Of a DNA stretch of 64,000 bases, positions 53,578 through 64,000 are shown one piece after another (position 1 is the stretch's first letter; the number at the start of each line of letters is the position of its first letter). The stretch spans positions 13,319,953 through 13,383,952 of the forward strand of contig OZ034978.1 in the NCBI GenBank assembly GCA_964030785.1. The letters are read 5' to 3'. This DNA comes from Siderastrea siderea (Eukaryota; Cnidaria; Anthozoa; Scleractinia; Rhizangiidae). The position numbers and the translations under genes were made by a program. The notes beneath the pieces were generated by a model. The model worked only from the letters and a program-made list of their open reading frames with translations, had not been told where the DNA came from and made no database searches.

Positions 53578-54516
53578 ACTTTATTAAAGTGTCGAAGTAT
53601 TTAGCACGTCAGTGCTAATTGGGGACACCATAAATGAGAAAGGGTAACACGACAACTGAAACAAACTGCATAAACGTTTTAAAAACCCCAACTGGTGGGA
53701 GTTTCTGTGTGAATAAAAACGCATTCCTGTATGAAAGGGTTTCCACTTGACCTCACTTGAAATTGAAGCTTTTGGCTGTAGGCCATTTTCGAGTTGTCTT
53801 GTGTCTCCTTTTCATAGCGAGGCCCGGTGCACAACCTTTCATTTGAAAATGAGTTTTGTGTGTATGGGAATGAAAAATCATTTTCGCTTTGAACAAAACA
53901 ACTCGGAAATGGGCTATTCGCAAATAGCCTGACATCTTCCGTAGCCGGTCATGGCAATTAATTTCCTGCGCGATCAATATCCCGCACTGCAAGAAGACAA
54001 TGGCTAGTGCTGCGATTTTGGCCAATTCATCCGGTCGAACAGGTCAGACCTGATTGATAGTACTTTTGTTTTCAAGGCTTATTGTCGGTACTAAGGGGTA
54101 TAACTATCATTTGGTGATTACAAGGTGACTTTTATTCTGCTACAATTCAGATTTTTTTAAAAATATATGTATTATCAGCTTTAACTTTAGTGGTTTCGTT
54201 GGTCATTACAATTCGCTTCTTAGACTGACCACATTTCGAGTAGGATTAAACTTCGGCCTACGTTCATGGCGCCGCTGATGACGAACTTCGCGAGACAGCT
54301 TCTTGGGTACGAAAAGTTCTCTACTGATGACAAATCGCAACCCGAGTTGGCCTTTGATTGGTTAAAAAATAAGTCGTGACAGAATAGCATTTCGAGTGTC
54401 ATTGCTCCTATTTCGTTTACTCTTTGATACTGTAATAGCTTACAAATTGTATAATTATAGTAACTGTGAGCTGGTCAGTGATGGGTTCGAATTATATCCG
54501 TACCCTTGCCAGGCCG

Positions 54517-54788
54517 CTAAAAGATGTGATGTAACTGAGGATAGATTATCAAGCACAACAGATAAGAATTGAACAGAAATCCGCTCAACAGTTTTTGTGC
54601 CTTGGTGGGATCATTTTCTTTTCCATGTGGGTCGGCTTTCCCCGGAGTCGTCAAGTGTGCCAGCTCACCAGTTTCACTTTCGTCTTCTTTCTGGTATGTG
54701 AAATGTGTTTCTGTGGAGAATTCAGCTGGTAACGTCAATTCTTCCTTGGCTGTCATAGCGGCAAGATTATCAGCGTCTGGAGCTCGAC
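54517..54788 (-). CDS. Possible exon of an unidentified minus-strand gene (copy B)
   Basis: This is the partner of 42485-42756: same frame, same in-phase CACAG acceptor, and a few residue changes (for example GEPAHLTTPEK in A against GELAHLTTPGK here). It is reported because the frame survived duplication, but no family was recognised. Confidence 0.3.
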
Positions 54789-56716
54789 CTGTGAATTAAA
54801 TTAAATTATTATCGCCAGTGTTAACTTAGATGATCTTATGCTCTATTTCATCAGTTGTTTTGATTTCGTAGGACCTAGCCACCAAATTTAGCGAAACATA
54901 AAAATGACCATTGAGGAAAGGTTTAGATAACACAGCAAACACAAAAGAAGGCATGGCTGGGCCAAATGGAGGAAGATTAACACGGATTGCAATTGGGGTT
55001 TTTGAAAAACTGTTAGGCTGAACAGTTTTCAAAGTTTATCTCTGTTGTTTGTAAATTTAAGGATAACGCTCGGGATACATATTTTGTTTGTCACGACGCT
55101 GTTATTTTGTCATTTACAAGTAATTTCTTCGCTAACATTAAGTTCCATAGCAAGTAAGGGCGAGTAATTGGAAAAAAACTAAAAAAATTGGACTGGACTG
55201 CCGTGACACAGCCCCTTTAACTGAATCTCTTTAAGGAAAGGTGCGTTCGTAAATTGTGAAAATTTTACGCCGCTGAGTACTTTGCTTTCTAAAATGCTTT
55301 AAAAAGGGCTTGTAGGTTCGCTGGTACGTTCTTTGTACCTTCCTGAGATGAAGAAAATATTGGGATAACTATTTTTCGTAAGTTATCGGCGATGTTTAGA
55401 AAGTTGTCAACCTTTATAAGATGCCGCACTGCCCTCGGAGAATTATAGAGCATTTCTGAAGATGTTCAGGAAATCGTTGAAAAAACACTGGTCTTAAACT
55501 CGCATCTTTCCTTAGCTTCTCTAATTAAAGTCTAAAATCAACTTGAGCTCGTATCACATTTCCAATCAATCACTATATTTCAAATGTTTCGAGTTGGCTG
55601 GGACACAGGCTCATGCCTAACAGTCCTCGGAATGTACTCTGTACTCACTGCGTAATGAGAATTCACTACCAAATGACTCCAGCGCGCGATTAAGAAGTTG
55701 CGTGGAGTTTCCACTTTGTGCGTTTATTTGTGGTGGACCAAGTGTTCTTGGCTTCTCAGAAGCAACCGGTTTGACTGTCCTTATGGGCTTGAATCTTTGC
55801 TCGCTTGCCCTTAATAAAGGTTGCAATCTCCTGCAAGTCTGCATACTGGGGTTCAGAAGTTTTTGGTAAACGGCAGTTGTTGATTGTGGCAGGCCCTCGG
55901 CTACTGATTTTAATTGTTATCCTTGGTTCCCACCCGTCAATTTATAGAGTCCAGAGAGATGAAAACATTGCTTACGTCAATTAATTAATGAACCATGCAC
56001 TCATTCACGTACCCGGTGGCAGTGATCGTCATAATAAGTTCTTTTGCTATTTTTACACCACGGATGTTCCAAGGATCAAAGCAATTTTCTTAGGTGGGAC
56101 TTCAGTGGCTTTGCTTTCGTTTTGCTTGATTTCACACAGGAAACTCGAAACAAGGAACTCACGTAAGAGTGCTGCAAAAATTGTGCCTGCCGGATTACAC
56201 TCAGATTAGGCTTTTAGAAACCAGACTTCCGCTTTCAAAAATCACGTTTTGAGGAAACGGCATTTTTGCTCTGAATTCAAATCGCTGACTTTTGTCGATC
56301 ACAGATGCAAAATTTTATGCATCACTGCAGTTAAAACTAGAGCACAACATGGTTTCTGTGCTTCTGTGGAGTTGTAGTGACACGTACGAGTGGACGTTTG
56401 GGCGATAGAGACGCGGGTTGTAAAACACGATCGAGTTCAAGTTGATCGTTTCCCACGGAAAGGGTGTTTCGAATTCTCCCAACTTCGTGATCGTCATAGA
56501 AATAATGAAAGATATTTTATTTTCTTGACAAAATGCTTAAAGCCAATGACAGCTCACGTAGTATCCCTTGTTGAGTCTCATTAAAAATCAACCTCCACCA
56601 TAATTTTCTGATTCTTCATTGCTGCACAACGAGTGGGAGATAAAGCTGTTTGGTCAGCCAACGGCTCTCTCATTCTAGCGATAAAGGGATATCTAAAATG
56701 TTCACAGACACATCTA

Positions 56717-57142
56717 CCGTATTTACTCGATTAAACGCCGCCCTCGAATAAACGCCTCCCTCGATTAAACGCCGCAGATGGAAGCAAAATTACTAATAAA
56801 CGCCGCCCTCGAATAAACGCCGCACCCAATCAGAAGAATGCAGCGTTTGTTCGAGGATTATAAGAAAAAAATAACAAGAACGGTAAAACTCGGAAATCTA
56901 CACATGAACGTTGTACATATCACAAGCCAGACAATTATGATTCTATCTCAGCAAAAAAGCGAGACATTGGAACTTTAATAAACATGTTTCTGTTTTACAT
57001 AGTATTTACGAATGATTTACCGTAATTATTATCAGTGATTTAAGAAATACGATTTTGAAATAAACGCCGCCCTCGAATAAACGCCGCATCGGAAACGCTA
57101 AAAATTTAATAAACGCCGCGGCGTTTAATCGAGTAAATACGG
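56717..57142. mobile_element. TA-flanked MITE, private to copy B
   Basis: The termini CCGTATTTACTCGATTAAAC and, inverted, GTTTAATCGAGTAAATACGG are perfect. TA at 56715-56716 and 57143-57144 is the target duplication, and copy A has a single TA near 44724. AATAAACGCCGC words recur inside. A TA duplication is typical of Tc1/mariner derivatives. Length 426 bp. Confidence 0.88.
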
Positions 57143-59124
57143 TACCTACATACTTTTTAATTGACTGACCCCCCCCCCCCCCCCTTAAAAAAAACAAGAA
57201 ATCACGATGTCTGCATATAATCGTGAGAGCGCATCACCATCGCGTGTAAATGCTGGAAATAAGCCTCCGACTTACCGAATACGAACTCAGATTAAAAATC
57301 CGAAACCAAATAACAATATGTGCATATATATGTTTATTGGGGGAACACAATCCAAACTCACGTTTTCTGATCCAGAGCCAGATGCCAAGTGTCCCCTCTA
57401 ATGGGATCGTAAGACTTCCATATTGTTAGTTTAAGTGTTTCTTGGTGTTGTGGAAACCATTGTCTCTATTGTGTTTCGGTACACGTTTTGTTAGGGTAGA
57501 GAGCTGCTCTACAAAGTGAAACGATTACTTTCAACCCTCCTATCAGAAGGGGATTTGTTTCCGCTTCGAGTTGTAACATTTGGACTAGAAGGGTAGATTT
57601 CTTTGTGCCCCTATATAATGTCGGCGGTATACCATTTTAACTTTTCCATTTAAGCTGGAGTTAAAGTTCCCACTTCTTTAGGCCTATGAAGTTTCAACGT
57701 TCGATTTCCGCTCGACCACTGAGCTACCGAGTAAGACATTCTTGAACTTTTAGTAAACCGGCGAAAGAAAGTTATGCCCGTTTGCCATTTGAATAAGGCA
57801 TTTTAATTGAAATTAAAATTGCAACTGCTTTAGGCTAAGGAAGTTCTAAGTTTCTAGCTTTGATCAAGGAATTATGATTACTGAATAAAATATTTATGAA
57901 CTCAGAGTAAGTGAAGGAAAGTAATGCCGTGTTGCAAGATTTGAAAGCTTTGAGATAATCTGCTCCTAACTTTTTAACTTGAAATTTTTAATTCCGCATG
58001 TTGCATATGTCATTAATCATTCTCGCCGTGAATTTCATGTGGCTAGTTAGTCTCTAGCAGAAGATCACCTCTACTGCAAATCCAGCTTATTAGACACATT
58101 TTAATTATGGTCCGTTCTCGGTACACCGCAAAGGAAATAATTAGTGTGATATAAGTTGTGAGGCCTTATCCGTTTTAACTCGATGCGTCCGGTAACAGTT
58201 TCTTCAAATTTGACCAAAATCCGATACAATTTCGCGCCTCAATATTCTTTGTGCTATTAAAATGGCTGCCGAAACCATGATGAGGTTTGTTTGCAATCCT
58301 CTCACAGTAATAGATTTTTGTCATATGTAACATGCTGCTCGACAAGCTCTTACCATTATTATCGGGTCTTCTATGATTAAGATATGTCTTGACTGTGTAG
58401 AAGTCAGTTATGCTTAAGGTATGTAGATGGTCAGTAGACCTTATAATTATTCCTGCGGTTTGACATTTTTTAACTGCTTCAGGCAAAGAAAGTTCTTATT
58501 TGCGACTTACCGTGACCATTGACGTTTTTGCTGTGCCAGTTCGTAATCAAACAACTGCAAAGGAGGAACCAAGAATCCCATAAGCCTCGTGGCTTCAGTA
58601 TCTCCAGTATGTCAATTTATCTTGAATAGGAGACGTCTGCACGCAGGCTAGTTGCAACTACTGCTTTTATTTTACGGCGAGCACCTTGAACTTGAACTTA
58701 AAGTTTTGTTTATAGCTTTGTCATGGATTGGAGAAATAATATATACAATACAAATAGAAATTATGCCGAAGGTAGATGTTCAGTAGACCTTATCATTACT
58801 CCTGCGGTTTATATATATCAGATGCACTGGACGTTAATTGCCGGATACCATTTAAAAAGCGATGGAAACTATCCAATTTAAATGAGACGGTGACGTCATC
58901 GCCCGTCCGTTAAATAAGTGTAGAGTTTTCCTTTTCAAGAAGATTTGTAAACTTCTCAATGATCAAAGAATAACCTCCAGACTCAAGTTTAGCCCCGATA
59001 TTTCATTCCATTCTCGTTCTTGTTATGTAACAGTCAGAAGATCCTTGAAATCGAGTAGTCAGTGAGCTTAGCCAACGAGGTGTGAATTGCTGAATGGGCT
59101 GTGAGTCCATGTGCCAAGAGATTA

Positions 59125-59409
59125 GGGACGGACCATTAGAAAAGTTATGAGGCGGGAGGGGATAGGGGAGGGGGGTGGGGGGGGCGAAGTACAAAAAATT
59201 TCATGCAAGGGAAAATTGAGTAAAAAAATATGCGTGCACAGCGAGTAGCCCAGAAAAAAAGTTCTTGTATACGGAAAAAATTTTCCTGCAAAGGAAATGT
59301 TAACGAAAAAAAAAATCGTGCAGCCAGGAGCTCATTACGAGTAATGGGCCCCTGGTGCAGCTCGAAAATTCCCCACCCCCTTCCCATAACTTGTCTAATT
59401 TTCCGTCCC
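59125..59409. mobile_element. TTA-flanked GGGACGG MITE
   Basis: TTA at 59122-59124 and 59410-59412 flanks GGGACGGACCATTAGAAAAG and its imperfect inverted copy (CTAATTTTCCGTCCC). Inner arms are GGGAGGGG against CCCCACCCC. A 3-bp TTA duplication suggests a Harbinger relative. Copy A keeps only the right end (about 46625-46672), so the insertion is older than the duplication and A has since lost the rest. Confidence 0.65.
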
Positions 59410-60346
59410 TTAGGTGCAATGAATGTGTTATTTCATAGACAAAGCTCGCATTACAAGAAATGTTATTTAAAAGTTTCCAAAGCAAACATTGTTTCGTCGT
59501 CTTTTTTCGCACCACTCTTCTGCTCGCACGATATAAGCTGATAGCCCGTTTGTAAAGAACCAATCACAGCGTGCGCTTACATACACATTTCCAGCGGCTG
59601 TCTGTGCAATAATAGAAGTCATTATTTTCTAATGTCATCGTGTTATTTGTACTGCATGGCCCTCAAAATCAAAGCACCATTATCGCTAGATCGGTTTTTC
59701 GTTACTTTAATGGGTTGCGCTGTCAAAATAAATGACAAGCTATTCTTTGTGTTGCCCATTTCGGTGATTATGTCGTTCAAATCTGCATTCACTGAATCCG
59801 GGAACATGATACCCCGTGTAATACGCTTGACCTCTACCCTTAGACAAGTAACCAGTGCAAGGAATCAAAGCCGAGACTTCCCCCTTCCGCTTCCCCGGGT
59901 CTTCGGCTGGGGCTTCCGCAACAATTGAGGTATGTGTGGAGTTTTTAGTACATACCTTCAGGGCGAAGGAAGCTCTAACTGTCAACTTCCCACGATTGTA
60001 CATTTATTCAACTTTGTCGTAAATAATTTGTCCCAACTCATTTCCATCCCCGCCATAGTTAGCCTTTTTTATTTTCATGTACTTTCCACTTGAATTGTGG
60101 TTGCTTGCTGAAAACTAACCTCAATTAAAAAATGCAGCAAACTGAACAAGACTGCAGAAACGTCAGCTGTAGTTGATAGCAAAGGAGTGTATTTTAAAAA
60201 TAAACATCCGTATTTTTAGGTGTGGATCTATTTAATTATTACATGTTTGGACGTTAATTAGTGATCAGTTTTGGGAAACAATAGAAAAGAATGTTTAGCT
60301 TGGTTTAAGGGTCAAAGTCATGACGCATGTCCTTCCGCAAATTAGC

Positions 60347-60363
60347 GATACGTTTCACGTATC
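60347..60363. promoter_or_regulatory. Promoter dyad upstream of isocitrate lyase B
   Basis: GATACGTTTCACGTATC, identical to the copy A dyad and at the same 18-bp distance from the TATA box. Confidence 0.45.
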
Positions 60364-60381
60364 AAAAGTACGGCTGGCGCG

Positions 60382-60388
60382 TATAAAA
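60382..60388 (+). promoter_or_regulatory. TATA box of isocitrate lyase B
   Basis: TATAAAA lies 88 bp before the start codon. The leader carries small differences from copy A, including an inserted GAACAATA-like stretch before the ATG. Confidence 0.65.
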
Positions 60389-60469
60389 CACGTCGTTCAT
60401 CGTTCAACTAGCCATCAACGTAACTGCATTGCTTGAAGCTTCTAAACGATAGGTATAGAACAATACAAC

Positions 60470-63236
60470 ATGAGTCTTAGTAAGTTTAATCCAGTTTTAA
60501 GAATTTGCATCCGAAAGTACGGATTCGCGGCCATTCGACGGGACTATGGTCCTGAAGCTGTGGAAAAACTCCGCGGCTCTCTGAAGATTGAACACACGTT
60601 AGCCAGAAGAGGAGCGGAAAGACTTTGGGAGTTGATAAACCGGGGAGAAGATTCATATGTTAACGCACTTGGCGCTATGACAGGTAAGTGAGTGAAACAG
60701 AGAAAGGATTACTTTGCGCGATTTTTTTTTTCACAGAAAATCCTAAAAACTGTGTATGTGATGAAAATAATGTTAGTGTTGCTATCCTGAAGTCGTCATT
60801 GTTGTTTTTTTCCTTTGCAAAGTGGTTTGATTTAATGAAAGGTCATCTAAGGTTTGTTTGTGGAAAAGAAAGTTCCTGGAAGTCTACTTGCCTAGATGTA
60901 ACTTCAGTTTAGAATAAGCCTCTAACGCAATCAGTCCACTTAAAAAGTGCCAATTCCAAACTTTTCTTAGGAACATTAGAAAGCAAAACCACATTAAAAC
61001 CAAAAAAAGAACACTAAGAAGCGCTTTTCGAAATCGTTAAACCTCGCACAAGTTAAACCAAATTATATAGTAAAACATTTTCACAGTAAACTATTCAAAA
61101 CTTTTATAAAGTTTAATAGCCTTTATTCAAAAATGGAGGCCTTTTATCTAACAAATAATTGATTTGCAAACATGAACTAATTAACTTGAGCTTTAGGGCC
61201 GATTATTTAAACGAGGTCCAAATTAAACATGGTCTAAGAGCATTTAAACAAGGTCTTAAACTATTCATAAGATAGCTTCCCACGCAGTCGTTTTTAGGAG
61301 AGTCGTAATTCATAAGAAGGCCACTCTAGGTTACTAGTTCGCTTTTTAGTATTGTCACGCGCCTTCTAAAAGTTGTTTGCAGTAAATGACGCTTACACAA
61401 CTAGATGACCAATTTATTAAATTGGCGTTAAGCCATACTTCGTTGAAATAGTTGGCTCATAGTTTTTAGGGCTGTAGAACGATACAGTGAGAAAATAGAG
61501 CGACTTAATTTCCGTCTAAAATGGTAGTCGGGGGCAAGAATCCCGTTTCCAATAAAAATACCTTAAAATTGTACGAATCATGACGTCTCGGCCTCAAAAG
61601 TTGAAATGCTCAAATGTCGTATAGGATACCATATTTTAAATAGCTTCTTTTCGTAAGGTGTCATTAGCTGATTCACAGACCGAGGTAAGAAACAAATGTT
61701 TGTCAAACATGGTTGGAGGAATTTCCAAGATGCCATATTTTCTGATGCTTCATTACATGACATTGATTTTTGGGTAAACTGAGTGACACAGTGAGAGCTA
61801 TGGCGTTTATGAATTTACACAAATTACTTCATGTAAGGGAACCTAGTATAGAGAAGTTCTTCGATTTTTCCTTTGCAGGTGGACAAGCAGTTCAGATGGC
61901 TAAGGCAGGTTTACAGTCCATTTACCTGAGTGGCTGGCAAGTAGCAGCAGACAGTAACATGGCAGGACAGACATACCCTGATCAGAGTTTGTATCCCGCC
62001 AACTCAGCTGCAAAGCTTGTGGAGCGAATCAACAACGCCTTCATCAGAGCTGATCAGATCGCACACATGGAAGGATCCGACAAACACATTGATTTCTTTT
62101 TGCCAATTGTGGCTGATTGTGAGGCTGGATTTGGTGGACCACTGAACGCCTTTGAACTCACAAAAACCATGGTAAGAAATCACTTTTTCTTTTTATCTTG
62201 CATTGCTAAGGCTAGAGAATGATCAAAATCTTATTTTTAAATTAAATGTGAATAATTTACCTTTCCCCCTGAATCTACTGCAGAATTACCGTTTGAATGC
62301 AGTTAAAGAGATACCAATAATGGAAATAGACAACAAAGTGGTGTTGCTAGGAGGAACAAGATGTTTATTATAATTCGATCACTTTATTTCCTCCATCAGA
62401 TTTCTGCTGGTGCTGCTGGCGTCCATTTTGAAGACCAACTGGCATCAGAAAAGAAGTGTGGTCACATGGGAGGGAAGGTTCTTCTACCAACACAGCAGTT
62501 CATTAAGGTCCTCAACGCTGCTCGTCTGGCTGCTGACGTCATGGATGTTCCTACTGTTATCATTGGACGAACAGATGCTGAGTCAGCAGCCCTAGTGACG
62601 TCAGATATTGATCCACGTGACCAACCATTCCTGACTGGTGAAAGAACTCCTGAAGGATTTTATCGTTCAACCGCTGGCTTAGAACAGGCTATCGCACGTG
62701 GGCGCAGCTACGCTCCATACTGTGACGTAATTTGGTGCGAGACAGGCAAACCTGATTTAGAAGAAGCTCACATGTTTGCTGACGGAATCCATTCTGCGTT
62801 TCCAGGGAAATCACTGGCCTACAACTGTTCGCCGTCTTTCAACTGGAAAGCAAACCTCAGTGACAAAGAGATCGCCACGTTTCAGAAAGAGCTTGGTAAA
62901 ATGGGCTACAGATATCAGTTCATTACCTTGGCTGGTTTCCACTCACTAAACCATGCCATGTTTAAACTTGCACGTGGCTACAAAGAGCACGGGATGTCTG
63001 CCTACGTCAAGGTGCAAGAAGATGAGTTTGCGCAAGCGCAATACGGCTTTACAGCTCACAAACATCAAAGGGAGGTAGGAACGGGATATTTTGACCAAGT
63101 CAGTATGGCGATCAGTGGAGGAAAAAGTTCAACAACAGCGTTAGAAGGATCGACTGAGGAGGAACAGTTTGCTGATAATTATAAGAGACTAAACGGCTGG
63201 GGTCGTAAGGGGTTGATTGATACGTACGCTTGGTGA
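60470..63236 (+). CDS. Isocitrate lyase, copy B (3 exons)
   Basis: Exons 60470-60683, 61879-62171 and 62400-63236 have the same lengths as in copy A and give 447 residues. Six residues differ from A: F22I, T46R, Y134H, I165L, A168T and N288D (A to B). None falls in the catalytic signature (KKCGHMGGK) or the other active-site motifs, so both copies should be active if expressed. Intron 1 is 1195 bp in both copies with about six differences. Role and likely location are as for copy A. Confidence 0.95.
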
Positions 63237-63489
63237 ATCTCGATATCAATGAATGAGCTTTCCAAGATAGAAGATAGGATAGAAGCACACTATGATAATC
63301 GATGTTCGATCGAAACATGCCTTGTAAAGTCAAACCTGAACGTTGTCTTATTTCTTGAAATCGTATTCAAAACCTTTAAAATGCGACAGTTACATTTTAA
63401 AATTTTGTATTCGCATCAATGCTCTACTATTTGTATTCTAGGTGAACTATTGTTTTTGGTCTACCACGCCTCTTGTTAACAGTGTTTGA

Positions 63490-63495
63490 AATAAA
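63490..63495 (+). promoter_or_regulatory. Likely poly(A) signal of isocitrate lyase B
   Basis: This AATAAA, 254 bp after the stop, is at the position equivalent to that of copy A. Confidence 0.45.
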
Positions 63496-64000
63496 TGCAT
63501 TTTTGACGTCAGTAGACGCGAGTGGGCTAATCCTTGTGGCTAGTCTCGGGGACCAAGTCGCTTTTTGTGAACTACCTATTTTTCGAGAGAAATATAGTCC
63601 CACGGAAAAAACTTATCTCACGAATTCAAACGGTATGAATTCATGTGACAAGTCGTGAGGGCTGGCATGGTCCCTTCAAATTTTGGTTGTTCTCTCGTGT
63701 CAACTGTCGTGCGACTAGTCCACTCGACCGAATACAATCATCCAAATCGGGACTGTCTCCTCGTGTTGCCACTACAGGAGACTTGACTCTGCGATTAGAC
63801 AACGCGGCAAGTCCCTCTGTGTGTGTCGTGTGTGGGTCTTGTTTCTGCAACACGTCCCTGCGCCGGACTACGTGTGTTTCAACCTTTAGTGTCACGCATG
63901 CCAATTATGTGTTCAAATGTTTATTTCCTTAACGTAGCTGTTGTTCTTTAATAAACGAAATAAAATAATGATAAAGAGTACAAATGTTACATAACATTTT

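Larger units (their letters stand above)
51989..64000 (+). repeat. Segmental duplication, copy B (runs to window end)
   Basis: It is the direct partner of copy A. It has private insertions at 52033-53201 and 56717-57142, an expanded GAT repeat at 53503-53577, and a small deletion near 54870. The 3' limit lies at or beyond the end of the window. Confidence 0.92.

Overview
The window looks like nuclear DNA of an early-branching animal, most likely an anthozoan cnidarian such as a coral or sea anemone. The reasons are GT/AG introns, a metazoan septin of the SEPT2 subgroup, stand-alone isocitrate lyase genes (rare in animals, known from cnidarians), an L1/Tx1-type LINE, and a dense load of short inverted-repeat DNA transposons. 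The species assignment is inference; no part was compared with a database.

Layout. 1-2085: non-genic, with one small MITE (651-819) and a higher-order 55-bp repeat (1285-1760). 2086-7818: a full-length LINE with two open reading frames, a poly(A) tail and a 15-bp target duplication. 7819-13650: non-genic, with MITEs, a quasi-palindromic 30-bp minisatellite of about 48 units (9150-10602) and a long hairpin (10707-10888). 17478-39172: a septin gene on the + strand with 11 coding exons, which join in frame to 350 residues. Its 9.3-kb intron 6 holds an intronless acidic-protein ORF (28736-30790) and two roughly 1-kb elements (33097-34111, 34641-35660) built from helically spaced short palindromes.

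40552-64000: a segmental duplication of roughly 11 kb in direct orientation (copy A 40552-51222, copy B 51989 to at least 64000). Each copy carries a three-exon isocitrate lyase gene (447 residues) with a TATA box and a conserved dyad just upstream. Several transposons are present in only one copy (A: Harbinger-like 40769-41416 and hAT-like 45196-45412; B: 52033-53201 and 56717-57142), and the other copy preserves the empty site. They therefore inserted after the two copies separated, or the copies are two haplotypes placed in tandem by the assembler.

Functionally, the septin is a GTP-binding cytoskeletal filament subunit. The isocitrate lyases would provide the first step of the glyoxylate shunt. 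The intron-nested acidic protein is of unknown function. No other relation between these genes is visible.
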